Source: Distichodus sexfasciatus
Taxonomy: Eukaryota; Chordata; Actinopteri; Characiformes; Distichodontidae
Length of the DNA: 64,000 nt
Assembly (NCBI GenBank): GCA_032718565.1
Contig: JAVGVS010000013.1
Coordinates: forward strand, 2,737,249-2,801,248
Direction: 5' to 3'
How positions within the stretch are numbered: the first letter of the stretch is position 1; the number at the start of each line of letters is the position of its first letter. Shown here in pieces: positions 1 through 11,945 of this stretch. The translations under genes were made by a program, and so were the position numbers. The notes beneath the pieces are model-generated. The model was not told where the DNA came from. It worked only from the letters and a program-made list of their open reading frames with translations, and did no database searches.

Positions 1-2270
1 GAATTGGTCTTGGTGTGTTCCCTCGCTTGGGGGAACTGGCTGTGCTCGAAGGGGAATTCTACCCATGGTTATCTCCTTAAATGTTTGTCAGTAATGCCGC
101 ACGCAACCATTGATGATGGCCAAAACCGTCGACATCTGGGGAGACCATAGGGATAGAGACAGGCAGTCTTGATTCACAAAACATGTTTTCTCACAAACAG
201 TACCCCAGTCTGGAGTGTGCTAAAGGCTCCTCTCTGCTCGTCCCTCCTCACTCATTTTCTTTCGCTTTTATAGCATAGGAGCATATTCTTCTCCCACTGG
301 AGGGAGGTTTCTCGAAGAAGCTCATCACTGTGTAGAAGTCCCTGCCTGCATTTGATGTAATGACCACAACACTTTACACAAATGGCGAGTAGTCAAAAAA
401 ATTCTAAGTAGCTGAGCCTGGGATGGTCTTTGCTGATCTGAGGGAGAGAATAGGTAAAATAAATAAAGAAAGAAACAAATGACCAGAGGATGGGGTTTGG
501 GAATTTTCCAAGTGCCCAAGCTCATAAAGTGAGGGAGGGAGGGAGGACCTGGGTCTGCTTTGCTTGATTAAAGAGTTTTAAGTCACTGTTTGTCCTGACT
601 AATATCTGACTACACCAGGAGCAGATGGCATGATGTCTGCTGCTTGAGGTTTCTAAATAAAACTGGCCTCATCATAGTGAGCACATGTCTGCAAGGTGTC
701 TGTGGTCTTGCGAAACCTCACTTGTTTTGTGTCGTCTTATAAAAAAGTGGAGCAAAAACAAGCTCTGCAATCTGATTTTAGCTGGTCATAATTTCTTCTT
801 GTGTACTGGAATCTTTCACGTTGCTTTTATTGTCCAAACAGACTTTTCAAAGCAGTCTAAGCTGTACACTAACTCTTGACAGGCCTGTTCAGCCTCAGAC
901 CGGTAGTAACCATCTGAGTTTTGTCCTCCAAAAGTTATGAGTATTTAGCATGCGCAGGTTTTGACATTTTGCATTTAATTCCATTCTATAGCATTCCGCA
1001 GATCATAGAAAACAAGCTTCCCGAGTGTATTTAAGTGTGCAATTAGAAGGCACGGCTGAGCATTTCATCATTCCTGCATCCCCTGTAGTCTGTACCATTT
1101 ATCAAGAGCAAACTGGTTGTGTGAGATCTGGGCAACAGTTGCTTCCCCTCCAGCTGCAAGTGCCCATTTTCATCAGAGTTCAGCTTTGTAGAAGTCGGCG
1201 CTGCTAATTGAGGCCAGCTTTGAATCTTTTGCTTGTGCTTTAAGCTTATTGACTTCATGTGGGTGAGGTGTGTGTGTTTGTGTGTGTTTGTATGTGTGTG
1301 TGTCTGTGTGTGTGTGTGTATGCAGCCCAACAGCCCTCACCAGCGACGCCAATGTTCTTCCTGCCCTTGTTCTAGTAATCGATCAGCAGCTCTCCGTAAC
1401 AAGCGTCTCTGAATTGAATGGACACGGTTGCCCCCCTCCCAACCTCCGCCCAGCCCCTTGACCGCCCCCCCACCCCTTGTCCCCTCTCCTTGTGTCATCA
1501 GTCTTGTCTTACAAGACGCCTCACACCCGGCGATGGCATGGGAGACTGACTGTGTCAGCCCACTCTCTTTCTCCGCATCGCTGGGAGAATGGGACAGAGA
1601 GCCGGACAACAAAGTGAGAGATTCTTCAAATAGCTTCCCATTTTCATGCACTGCTGCCAGCGGAGAAACAAGTGTGTCCCCCTCCCCTGGTACCCGGCCA
1701 GATATCTCTTTGCTGCGACGCCACCAACCCCCCCCACACCACCCCAACCTTTTATCTGCATTCAAAGGTAGTCCTATACCTACCATTCATCAAAGGAGTT
1801 CAAATGTGACCACCTTGCAACCTAATGCCAGTTTAGTTTTTTTGACTTTCTCACTGGCTCAGAGTAGAGGGATAAAAAAATAATGGTAGGCCAACATTAA
1901 GCTCCACACTGGCTCACTCATCTTAAAACTAATGAAAGGCAAATAAAAGAATGTTAAATCAAATTAACAGAACAATCCACATTAGAGCTTTAAGCTGCCG
2001 TTCCAGCTAATGAACTTCACACTCTGCCAGGGCCAAGCCAGAGTGCTGCGGTCGCTGCTGTAAGCAGGAATCCTGCAGCCTGCTTCGAAACATCTCACTC
2101 ATCAAGTACTAATCCCGAACAAGTACGGGTGAAAGCTTAGCTGCCTAATTGCCCTAAATTTGGTGGTTAACATGTGTTTGTCAGATTAGACATGGTATTA
2201 GTGTTGGAATTCTTACGGCAACCTGTGCGGACATCTCGTCTCGACTGGTAAAGGGGAAAAATAAGTTGAC
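1..2270. other. Intergenic DNA, no gene recognised
   Basis: No exon with paired splice sites or a recognisable protein motif is seen. The stretch holds a GGGA-type short repeat near 526-545, a TG microsatellite at 1266-1320, and a C-rich/G-poor block around 1425-1490 and 1675-1750. Open frames of about 150 codons occur on both strands at 1337-1883. They are proline/serine-rich or glycine-rich products of the skewed composition and are not called genes. Confidence 0.55.
1266..1320. repeat. (TG)n microsatellite, interrupted
   Basis: About 55 bases of TG repeats interrupted by TTTG, TATG and TCTG variants. The interruptions suggest an old array. Confidence 0.9.
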
Positions 2271-2279
2271 AATCAGGGT

Positions 2280-2760
2280 TGAAAATTTAAAAATGCAGTA
2301 TTTTAAGTCATTTTTGTTAAAAAATGCTGGATGTGAATTTCTTTCACATAATAAAAAATTATATATGTGCAAGATAAGAAATAATAAAAGTAATAATATC
2401 TATAATCTTAATTGCATTATATATATATTATTAATAAATACACAAATAAAATTTCCTTTACTTTAAATAATATTTCAGAATTTTATTTTATGTTGCTGGC
2501 AGATAATTTGCTTATCAAGAAATTAAATAAAATATAAATAATATTTGAATATAGTATTTAAAATAAAAGTGAATATAATAGTAAGACTGTATAGTTTTTT
2601 TAACATGTGTCTCATTTCTTTAATAAAAAAATTAATCAAAGTCTTAAAAAATGAAATTATGATCTTGCTTTTTAATTCAATAGTCTGCAACTGTTTGTTC
2701 ATTTACAAACTACTTATCATTTTAAAATTTGAGACGTGAAAATTGTCAGATATGAAATCC
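2280..2760. other. Extremely AT-rich block
   Basis: About 480 bases made almost only of A and T, with runs such as ATATATATATTATTAATAAA. The boundaries to ordinary sequence on both sides are fairly sharp. No gene is visible. It could be decayed transposon DNA or simple AT-rich spacer. Confidence 0.7.
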
Positions 2761-5110
2761 CCATTTTTGTAGTGCATGGGTGTTAATTATGACTGAACTC
2801 TTTTATAAATGAAATTTCTTTGAGGTATTCGATCTCCACAACAAAGAAGCAGGTGATCAAACCAACCACACTATTAAACCACCTTTTGTTCTTTCCCAAG
2901 GGCAGAGGGAGACAGAACTTTTAGGCCTACGGATGTCTGACTTCAGGGCTGGTTCAATCGGCGGGTGCTAATGATGCGAGCCACAGGGCGACAGGAGGAA
3001 GGATGTAGCAGCTGATCAGCTGGCCTGATAGCGCACGTGTGTGTTTAGTGCAGCCTCAGAACATCAAGATGCAAACAGCCACCAGTTCACCCCTATAGGT
3101 GTGAAGCGGGTCATTTGACGTGGAGTGCACATGGCCACTTGTTGCTGGTGGGGGCTCGTGTCAAACATTGCTGCATAATGCTTTAGGAAGTTGACACATT
3201 TGGATGTATACTTCTGCTCACTTGTCTGGTTTGACTTCTTCAGACCCTTTGAGTGCTTTGAAAGTACAATAGGCAGTAATTAATAAAATATGAGCCCCCC
3301 TCCCCATCCCACCCCCCAGTCTCACCCTCCAAATGCATGCTGGTAGTGAAACACAGGTAACATCTGTGTAAAAGGCTGGTGGCCCCTCTGTCTAGAGTCT
3401 GGAGATGATCCTGAATCACACAGCATCACATTTCAGGGTGATTATAAGGATTGAAATAAGTCAGATAAACAAACTCATTTCCATTTTTTACTTTTCTGTC
3501 CATATGCCAAATAAAATGTAACATGTATGTTGGTGACCAGGCATACATTTTTCATTAACCAGTTAAGGAGGGTCATTAGTCAGCTTTAAATATTGTGTGT
3601 GTGTGTGTGTGTGTGTGGTGCAGCTGTGTGTTGTGTGTGATCTGTGCATCAGATGGTCTTCATTATATGCAGCTAAATCATGCTAAATATTCTTCATGTC
3701 CTAATTTGAACTTGTCAGTAATATACACCGGATAGCTACCACCTACTTAGGATTGTGCATGTGTGCGTGTGTGTGTGTGTGTTTTCTGGTTTCTGAGCTT
3801 ATTTTAGGCCTGACGATGCTTGGACATCATTTGCTAGAAAACAGCATAGATTTTAATGTGGTTTTAGTGATCTTTGCAGGTTTGCTGCTTTCTAAGATAG
3901 GACTAAGCTGATCCAGCTAAAACAAACATGCTGGACCATTTTTCCAGGATGGAGCTTTAAAATACTCTGTTTACTTTTCCTGTAATATTTTTAAGACATC
4001 TACTTGACTTTTTAACTTTTTGTCTGGTGGCACTGTTGTCAAAGACTTTACACTTTACTCGTTTTTGCACCTTCAACATAATTGGTTTGACTGTAAAGAG
4101 AGACTGTGCGAAAGGTGTAATATTAGGCTAAACTTGCTCATGTCAGCCAAGAGCTAGTTTCAGATTGTTTGCCAGAGTAACAAGCAGGTTAATCCCACAG
4201 CCATTATCATGCATATTGCCCATCTCACCCTGCTTCTCATCCATCATGAGCGAGAGAGAGAGAGAAAGAGGGTGAGAGATGAAGACACCCTACATTGATA
4301 GACAGCACAGTAGCTGATCCTTCACCGGTTCCAGCTGGTAATGAGGTGGCAAATGTGTGTCCTAAAGACGAGTGGAGAGGAACCCCACCAGGACCCCCGC
4401 TCAGAGCCGTTAAAGGCCCAGCCCCTTTCAGAGGGCCCAACCTTCTCCCCCAATTTGGTCCCTCCCTCAGGAGAACAACAGCCTTGGACACTTTTTATTG
4501 ATCAGTTTGGAAAACTTTTCACCCAGCTGCCATTTCCTCTGAGCTTCTGAGAGGCTGTTTCCCTTTCTTTTATGGGACAGATGTGTGGACGATGTGGTGA
4601 CAGAGTGGCCATGCTACACGCTCAGCTCCAAATTCCTCATGCTGTCTCCACAAAACGCTTGGGAACCAATGAAAACTCAATTTGCTCTTTTTGTCTCTTT
4701 TTTTTGGAGCTCTGGAGTTTGTTTTGGGGGGGGGCGGAAATTCAAGCTAACAATCTGTAATCTGAGTGTGTTGTAATAAATACATAATAGCACTGTTACA
4801 ACACTGTAGTAGCTACTTTTATATAGCTGACTTATATACAACATATTTTTAAAACCCTTTATAATGATAAATCAAAAATCTATGTAATGATATGTGATCC
4901 AGATTATGCTTCTTATTTATTCTGCAGATTTTTCTGCCATTGTTTTTCCTTTCTTTGTTATAACAGGACATACATGGGCCAACATGGTTTAAGTTTAAAT
5001 AAATGAGATGGGAGAAAAACAGTTTAGATCAGTACGTAGCTTTTTAGATAAATTGGTAGACTCAAACAAGCCTCAGAGGCTGTAAAACAGTTTTAAGCCA
5101 GTAATTATAT
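2761..5110. other. Intergenic DNA with two TG microsatellites
   Basis: No coding exon is recognised. Pure (TG)n arrays lie at about 3594-3620 and 3759-3782. A short GA repeat lies near 4249-4275 and a G-run at 4726-4734. The rest is unremarkable single-copy-looking DNA. Confidence 0.5.
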
Positions 5111-5119
5111 TACTAGAGC

Positions 5120-5720
5120 TAACCTCTAAATGAAAGCAACATACGCTCGGGGCCAGATCCCACATAATCACGAGGTGCATTTATGGAGCCTGAGCGGTAT
5201 TATTTTCATATTACACTCGCCATCCCTTCAGATGCTCCATCGTTGGCAACTGCCTTGTACACGCACAATAAACAAGCCAGCCTTGCAATTAGCACAACAC
5301 AGAGCGGTTAGGGAATACACACTTTTAACAGCTAAGACAAAGCCAGGGCTACGAGTCCTGCTTATTGTAAGTTCTCCAAAGCCACTTGAATCTTTCATTA
5401 TGTGATTAAGGGGCCTGCCTTGATCCCTCTCTAATTGAGTTGTCTCTTTTATTCGGGGGCTCCTAATTGGAGTCAGTGTGATTTAACAGGGTTTAACAAG
5501 GTCGCAAGCTAATGTCGTCGTTTTTTTTACTCCCCCCCACCCCCCAACTTTGCCTCCTTATTGGTACATGAGGACACAAGCTGTGTTTTGTCTTCGCAAG
5601 GACCTGGGCGTGAATTTCTGGTAAAGGATTTGCTGTTTGAGAGGAAAAGCGCTATCATTAACTCCGTTTCTTGTAAGCTGGAATAATAGTGTGTTGCTAA
5701 TTGTCCACAGGCATCAGATA
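5120..5720. promoter_or_regulatory. Candidate conserved non-coding element 1
   Basis: About 600 bases of balanced composition without simple repeats or transposon ends, unlike the AT-rich DNA around it. It contains several homeodomain-type TAATT/ATTA cores (CTAATTGAG, CCTAATTGG, GCAATTAGC) and a TTTATGG Cdx/Hox-like site. Long tracts like this without coding signal are typical of developmental enhancers. This is inference from composition and motifs; conservation was not tested. Confidence 0.35.
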
Positions 5721-5984
5721 TTTTTTTATGAGAGGGAGAGAGTTAGACATTGTGACATGAGTTACCGCTAAAATATGCCCATTAGAGCTGGGGCAAGGAA
5801 TGCAGGGCTGTGCCACATGGGTGGTATGAAAGAAATCATTACCAGCACTGCGTTATAGATTTGGGAGTGAGTGGATTGCATTGCGACTTGGGATATTTTT
5901 GGCTTAAGAAATATGACTTCATGCATTCACTAATTAACAGTGTAAGCCATTCATGTTTGAACGTTGCAGCCAAGTTATTTTGTT

Positions 5985-6158
5985 GCTCATGGATGAGTAA
6001 GTTCTTCAACAGTGTCTGCGTAGGTTCTTAGTGAGTCCGAGGCAACTGGACTTCTCTTGAAGACGTTCATCCAAAAAAGCTTCATTGAATCACTTCAGAG
6101 TCTGAAGAAGCAGGAACCTGAACTGAAAAACATCTGAATCTGAACTAACAAAGCTTTA
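5985..6158. repeat. Dispersed repeat, copy A
   Basis: This segment, from GGATGAGTAAGTTCTTCAAC to AACTAACAAAGCTT, is repeated in the same orientation at 7795-7974 with scattered substitutions. Relative to copy B it lacks about 15 bases after TTCTTAG. It contains CTTCTCTTGAAGAC and TCTGAAGAAGC, which resemble LINE/SINE tail sequences in fish. The family was not identified. Confidence 0.8.
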
Positions 6159-6399
6159 TAAAGAGAGAAAATTTATATTATTTTTGCCACACCACATCAC
6201 CATTTGTAAACAAAAGCTACCTCATTTTAGCTACTCCCTACACTGATCATTAATAAATGCATCTACCTCTAAATTTTGGGGTATGTTATAACTTGACGAA
6301 GGCCTCTTTGAAGTTGTCTGAGGTGTGTGTGTGACAGAGAGACAGAGACCGAGGTGGACGACTCCTGGCTCTTGTTATTAAAAACATTGTCATTAAGAA

Positions 6400-6910
6400 T
6401 AAATACCCTGTCTGGGTCCGAGCGAGCATACAAGGCTTCAGACAGGACTCCCTAATTGTTATTATCGCTCAATGGGGCTTTTAGAGAATCAAAGAGGTCA
6501 GGCGGGGCGGAATGCAAGAAGGTGCCCACATAAATGGGAGCCTGGGCCAGCGTCTGAGGAGATGGGTGCAAAGGGGGCGCCCAATGATGTCACTCAGCCC
6601 CCGGCGAGCTTTCTCGTGGGAAAAGTAACACTCCTTCTCCGGCTGGCCATAAAGGAGGAGATGGAGCCGTAACAGTAACAAGCGCAACCAGCTCGGCTGT
6701 TTGATGTGTCCATGTTATCTGTGTCCCCCACTCCCCCGCCCTTTTTTTGCTTTCTTGTGCCCCATTCAGGGGCATATAAACGTGATCATTGAAGTGGGCC
6801 GCTCTATCTCGGCCCGAGCACAAAAGTCTCTCGCTAATTGCTGCCACATCAAATAAGCAGGAGCGGACCGAATGGGAGCCTCGCATCTGACGAGGAGAAG
6901 GGGAAAAAAT
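6400..6910. promoter_or_regulatory. Candidate conserved non-coding element 2
   Basis: About 500 bases of balanced, non-repetitive sequence with ATTGTT (Sox-like), CTAATTG (homeodomain-like, twice), a CRE-like TGATGTCA near 6585 and GATCATTG. There is no coding exon with splice sites. The candidate enhancer role is inferred from composition and motif content only. Confidence 0.35.
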
Positions 6911-6916
6911 GAACCA

Positions 6917-7055
6917 AGATGGTTGGAGGGGTTTTCTCATCTAAGATTAGGTTGGTGGTTTGGGGAGGTGGTGATGGAGGAGGTGGGGTGGTTGTTGTGG
7001 GGGAGGAGGGGGGCAGATGGATATGGGTTTGGGGTTGGGATAGGGGGGGCTTGGT
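6917..7055 (+). other. G-rich tract with G-quadruplex potential
   Basis: About 140 bases strongly biased to G on the plus strand. At 7025-7049 four G-runs of three or more are separated by loops of 3, 2 and 3 bases, which fits the standard intramolecular G-quadruplex pattern. Longer G-runs lie at about 6999-7014. The bias makes an ORF on either strand appear open, but nothing suggests a protein. Confidence 0.75.
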
Positions 7056-7089
7056 TATCACACAGGAAAGACCTCTTCACAGATTAGTT

Positions 7090-7760
7090 CTGCATCGACG
7101 GTCGTATGCTATTCGATTCGGGAGCAAAACCATTCGAGTAGCCGCGACCTCATTGTCTTTTTGCGGCGAGCAGGAACAGTGGTCCGGCGGAGCGGGGGGT
7201 GTGATGGCAACAAAAGCAAGACCGACGGAACCCAGCGTGTGTTTTTCAAAGTGTAACTCTTCTCTCTTGGCGTCACGGCCCAGTGATATGAGTGTCCCGG
7301 GGCCCGTGCCACACAGAGCGAGAAAAAGCTGTCAATTCAGGGGCCCTTTTTCAAAGGCGCATCACTTTTGTGCAAACAGGGCCTTAAAGTCACAGTCCAT
7401 ATACTTCTCAAAGCTGGCTCGCAGCTAAATAGCCATTGACTAGCTTCGGATCAAACGTGATTTGCTTGGATCCCCCCCACCTCCCTCCTTTACCCCCTCC
7501 TTTTTTTCTTTTTCTCTTTTTTTTGACCCGGCCTTTCTTGTTTCCCAATTGTGTCATCTGTGTTGTGTTGAATTTCATTTGGAAGTGCAGATTGGCAGTA
7601 GGGGGAGGGGAAGCCATCGGTAGCTGGCCTCAGAAGGCTGCTCGTGATCTGTCGGTCGGGTCGCCCGCTGCGTCTTGTTAAGGTCGTGACCTGATGGAGT
7701 CTGTGGACGGAATGGTGGCATTTTCGGTTGGCAAGGCGCTCAGTTTGAAAAAGAGGAAGA
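7090..7760. other. Balanced-composition DNA, possible conserved non-coding sequence
   Basis: No recognised gene. Sequence at 7090-7440 and 7570-7700 is balanced and non-repetitive and could be regulatory. A pyrimidine-rich tract at about 7468-7540 (C-runs and T-runs) separates the two parts. Confidence 0.3.
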
Positions 7761-7794
7761 TGGATATATGTCACTGACGCTATGTTGTTGCTCT

Positions 7795-7974
7795 TGGATG
7801 AGTAAGTTCTTCAACAGTGTCTGTGTAGGTTCTTAGTGGTGCAGAGCTTGAGTCTGAGGCAACTGGACTTCTCTTGAAGACTCTGGATGAAGCTCTCATT
7901 GTATCACTTCAGAGCCTGAAGAAGCAGGAACCTGAAGTTAAAAACTTCTGAATCTGAAGTAACAAAGCTTGAAT
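7795..7974. repeat. Dispersed repeat, copy B
   Basis: Direct-orientation partner of the repeat at 5985-6158. It shares GATGAGTAAGTTCTTCAACA, GAGGCAACTGGACTTCTCTT and AAGAAGCAGGAACCTGAA. It is slightly longer because it keeps GTGCAGAGCT after TTCTTAGTG. Confidence 0.8.
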
Positions 7975-8169
7975 CGATGGCAGCTTCTTTTAGGCTTGCC
8001 CTTTAGGCGCTAAAGATTTTGTGAGGAAAGTGAGGAAAGAGAGCTTGGACTTCGTAGGGAGGACAGGCATTATGATGAATTCTTATTTCGGGAGAATGCA
8101 GCCCACATTTGTAAATATTATACATCCAATAAAAAATAAGTACTGTAGTCTCAAATGACACTGTTGTAT

Positions 8170-8860
8170 CTGTGTGTATTCATGGAGACGGAGGCAAAAA
8201 CACACAGCTGCCGGTTGTTATAGAGATCTTAGGGGCCGGCAGCTGCCATTCAGGCATGGTGATATACTGCCCGCTTCAGCTGGCGGTTTGGGCGTGAGGG
8301 TCGGAGGGGGTGGAGGTTGGTGGGGCTACAAGTTTCCCCCGTCGAACTGCCGCCTCTAAATATAAACGCTGTAAATATTCGGCCGATGCCTTGCCGTGTT
8401 GAAATCCTTGACTGCCGTTACAACCAACAGTTCACTAAGCAGGGGAATAAAACATTAGCACCTTGCTTGCTGCAAATTCTTCACTGGGATTTGACTCCTC
8501 TCATCCTTCAAGTCAAATCTCTCCCTGTGGTGAGGTGAGGGGCTTTTCTCAGGAATGGTCAAACCCCCGGATTCCCGCAGCTCCGGCTCGGTTCCTGTGG
8601 CGTGGCGTGAATCTCGGACACGTTCTGAGATTCCTCGTAATCCTGGAAATCCCGACGCTGTGCCATAAAGCAGGCCCACAGTGTACAGCCAGGCCCCTTG
8701 CTGCTAAAAATATGAGGCGCAAGCCTCGTGGGCCCCATCAGAAGGGCACGGCGCTTGACTGTGTAAAGATGGCAGCTCTAAAAATACTGATTTCAGCAGC
8801 GGGGAGGACGGAGGGTGTACAGGAGGTGGGAAGGAGGAAAAAGCAAAATTAAGAGAAGGG
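8170..8860. promoter_or_regulatory. Candidate conserved non-coding element 3
   Basis: About 700 bases of balanced sequence with CTAAATATAA (MEF2-like) and TGTAAATATT (forkhead-like) near 8355-8380, and no simple repeats. No coding exon is supported. Regulatory function is inferred. Confidence 0.3.
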
Positions 8861-9299
8861 CGTCATTCAGGCCAAATGTGATATTTCTTTTTTGAACTTC
8901 TTTAATTTCAGACCAAGCATTCAGGCCAATTCTTCTCCTGAAAAGTTGTTTTGCGGGAGAGAAGTACAGTATATACACACTACAGACCAAGTTTGGGCCC
9001 ACACTCTGATTAAACAGTGTTGTAACTGAACAATGTTGTAACTGACTGTTTTTAATATATTTTATAGTCTGTAGTATCACTAAGCCACAACGACTCCAAC
9101 TGTAAACGATCAAATATTTGATATTTAACTATAAATAAAATTGTAACATTCATGTTTATTATAAAGCAGAGGATGGGCCTGTACTTCTGGCTGTATTGTA
9201 TATCAATACAAATTCTAATGGAACCGTGCTAATTGTGAAATGGAGGCTTTTAAAGATGCAGGTCATGTAGAGCAAGAGATCCGTTAGGGAAACTTCATC

Positions 9300-10180
9300 G
9301 GCCTTCCTCTCTTCATTAATCTTTCATGTCACCTATTTCCTGTCCTGCTCCATTGAGGCCACTAGAACGTCTAGCGGTTTCTGCCCCAGTAACACACGCC
9401 GAGTCTCCGTCCCGAGTTGGGATTAGTCGTGTGATGATCTCTTTGTTTAGAGCCAGGCTTTTGTCGTCAGATTTGGTGATTGTCAGGGAAGGGGAGGGGG
9501 GGGGCGAAAAAAGGCAAGGAGGACGTGGGGAAGAGGAGAGCAGCCTTTTGTTAGAGTAATGGGAAGATCCGGATTTAACCATGGCTGTAAAAATGTTTAC
9601 TCAGCGTGATAAAGAGTGAATCTGTTTGTTGAGGTGAGAGCTTGAGGTAAACGAGGACAATTATTTACAACCTCCTCGTTGAGGGATTCTGCGTTTCAAA
9701 CATGCTTTCTAGAAAAGCGTCCGTTATCTTGATGAGATATATCATCATATATCAAGACCCTAATGCCACCTGTTGCCACCTTGCGGACCTCCTCCAAAAA
9801 AGCCTCGTTTAAGAAGGCCCGATTAGTTATACCTTATTGTCGCGTTTAAAGCGAAATATAACAAGCGATTGTATGCTCCCCCTGCGGTGCGTAAGTATTA
9901 TATCCGTTGGAGAACGAGGTTCCGACCTCAATTTAAAGCCCCTTTTGAGGTATTACCTGGGAAAGCGGTGGAGGGTCTTGTCATACAAGACCACCATGCA
10001 GCGTATTGCCCCCCAGCAGTTGGCTGGAGGACTATTGGAGGGAGGCAGGGGGCCATATTCTCCTCCCGTCTGGGAGTTAGCTCTCAGCCACCAGGAGGGA
10101 GGCCTGGCCACAGTGGGGAAAAATTATCCCAAATCCCCCAAACACTGGGCCGCACAGCTGGCTAGTGGCACAGAAGCCGC
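9300..10180. promoter_or_regulatory. Candidate conserved non-coding element 4
   Basis: Balanced sequence from about 9300 to 9560 and 9640 to 10180, including an inverted repeat with GATATAT/ATATATC arms near 9735-9752 and several TAATTG-like and AATTATTTA sites. Open frames of 98-168 codons exist at 9837-10343, but they run into a GA repeat and have no splice context or recognisable motif. The tract is treated as non-coding. Confidence 0.3.
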
Positions 10181-10285
10181 GGCTGAAAAGCAAGCTTCGG
10201 TCGGCCTACAGCTCTCGCCCCCCCCTCCCTGGTTTCCCCCCTCCTTTTCCTCAATCACTCAGCCCACCTCCCAAGCCCCATTCAC

Positions 10286-10394
10286 AAGGAGAGAGGGAAG
10301 GAGAGAGGGAGGGAGGGAGGAAGGGAGAGAGGGAAAGAGATAGAGAAACAGAGAGACAGAAGAGGGGTTAGACATGAAGAGAGAGAGAGAGAGG
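10286..10394. repeat. (GGGA/GA)n simple repeat
   Basis: About 110 bases of purine-only GAGAGGGA- and GAGA-type repeats, with short interruptions at 10345-10380. Confidence 0.9.
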
Positions 10395-10493
10395 ATTACA
10401 GGTCAGAGATTAACCCGTGTCAAACTTGATCAAACTGGCTAAGCTGCATTCTCTATTTTTGCCAGTTTATGTACTGAACATAACTATTTCATT

Positions 10494-10545
10494 TATACAT
10501 TTACATTTACAGCAGACACTGTTATCCAGGGCTTTATAGTCCAGA
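10494..10545 (-). mobile_element. SINE tail fragment
   Basis: ATTTACATTTACAGCAGACA and the following CTGTTATCCAGGGC match the tail of the tRNA-derived SINE seen more fully at 25648-25855. Only the tail part is present. Confidence 0.6.
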
Positions 10546-11940
10546 TCTGAACCTGTAAAGCTAGAATTAATTCAACAATGGCTGTTCAGTAAAGTTACCA
10601 CCACCTTATTTACGCGCCTCAACAAACCCTTCGAAAGAAAGAAGAAAAATCCGTTATTGTACAGACAACAAGAACGGAAGTAATTCAAGAATTTCAACTT
10701 GAAGAATGTTTCCAGCAATGCATGTTGAGTATGTGGTGCTAGGAAGATTTATTGTAGATTGTGTATGTGAGTTCGTGTGTATGATGTGTGTGTCTGTGCG
10801 GGGGTTGGTGCCCCCGGGGGCTATCAATGGGTTAAAGGTTCACCCTCAGTGGACATCTGAGTTGAAGGATTTCTCAGTGTCGATAATTTGTCTAGAATAA
10901 CTGCCGTAAACCGCTCACCTTTTTTAAAAAAAATTTAAAGGGAGAAAAGAAGAAAGCAAATGAAAAGCTCTTTGGCCAAACCCACATTGCTGTAGGTCTA
11001 TGGTGAAGGAGTACTCAAGAGGGCTCCAAGAGCCCTTGCTGTCAGAAAGGAATCTGGAGTGACCACAGAACAGTTGTCCGGACCATGAATGTGTCTCCCA
11101 CTCAGTAAAGATAGATGGATTTGTATGGACATGCCTCCATCTTCATACGCTTCTCCTCCAATTTTAGAGATCCCCTTTAAGAAATCCCCGTCTCTTGCTG
11201 GATCATTAAAATTGTGCAAGTTTGTTTCAACTGTTGTAGGCCCACAGGTCTCGGCTAAGATCCTTTTTGTATTGTCGTAAGCCAACAAAAAACTCCCCTT
11301 ACAGACGCCGACATAATTAGCGTACATTTAAAAATGATCTTTCTGTGAAATTGTCTGTTCACATGAATTGTAGGATCCTTGTGCTGCAAAGTCATAGAAA
11401 TAAAAGGCATTTTTTCCTCACTGTCAGTGCTCAAGTAGGTCAAATTGACTCCAAAGGTCAAGGAGCATTGGCACAAACAAAATCAAGTACACTTTAATTT
11501 TGGGTTTCACACAGAGGTAAATCCATCCTCAATTAGGGGTATAGAGACCTTGCTCTTAATGTCCAGTCTTCAGCATGTTGTGTAGTTTATTTTGAGAGAT
11601 TTAGGCTGTGATGCTTAAACCAATTTTCATACAATTTCACACTGGCTCAATTTTTAAAAAAAGTAATTCACCGAGACACGCTGACCCCCAAGACTATAGC
11701 TAATACTGACATCTAGTGGCAAGATCGCTTGACAGTTAATGTTTCTCAGATTATAAATTGAATGATTTTTTAAATCACAAGTGTGTTATTTGTCACAAGA
11801 ATTTATCAAACTTTAAATCTCAAATAATGCAGACATAAAGGAGAGATTCATGGAAAAAGCCAGACTCCCTTTTCATACACACAATGCAGCTGCCTCAATT
11901 GATAGTTAGTCGTTGTAGTACTCATTTATTTATTTATTTA
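10546..11940. other. Intergenic DNA, no gene recognised
   Basis: An open frame of 109 codons on the minus strand (10998-11327) has no recognisable motif and no splice context. An AATTTAAAGGG-like AT tract lies at 10920-10940. Nothing else can be supported. Confidence 0.4.
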
Positions 11941-11945
11941 TTTAA
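11932..11945. repeat. (TTTA)n short array
   Basis: A short TTTATTTATTTATTTA array immediately precedes the SINE that follows, perhaps its tail. Confidence 0.6.

Noticed and set aside
1337..1883. Overlapping open frames of about 150 codons on both strands
   Set aside because: They arise from C-rich/G-poor composition, read as proline/serine or glycine repeats, and lack motifs and splice context.
6849..7428. Open frames up to 169 codons
   Set aside because: They run through the G-rich tract (glycine/valine/tryptophan runs) and show no conserved motif.
9837..10343. 168-codon open frame
   Set aside because: It ends in a GA simple repeat (REGRREGG-like) and has no recognisable domain.
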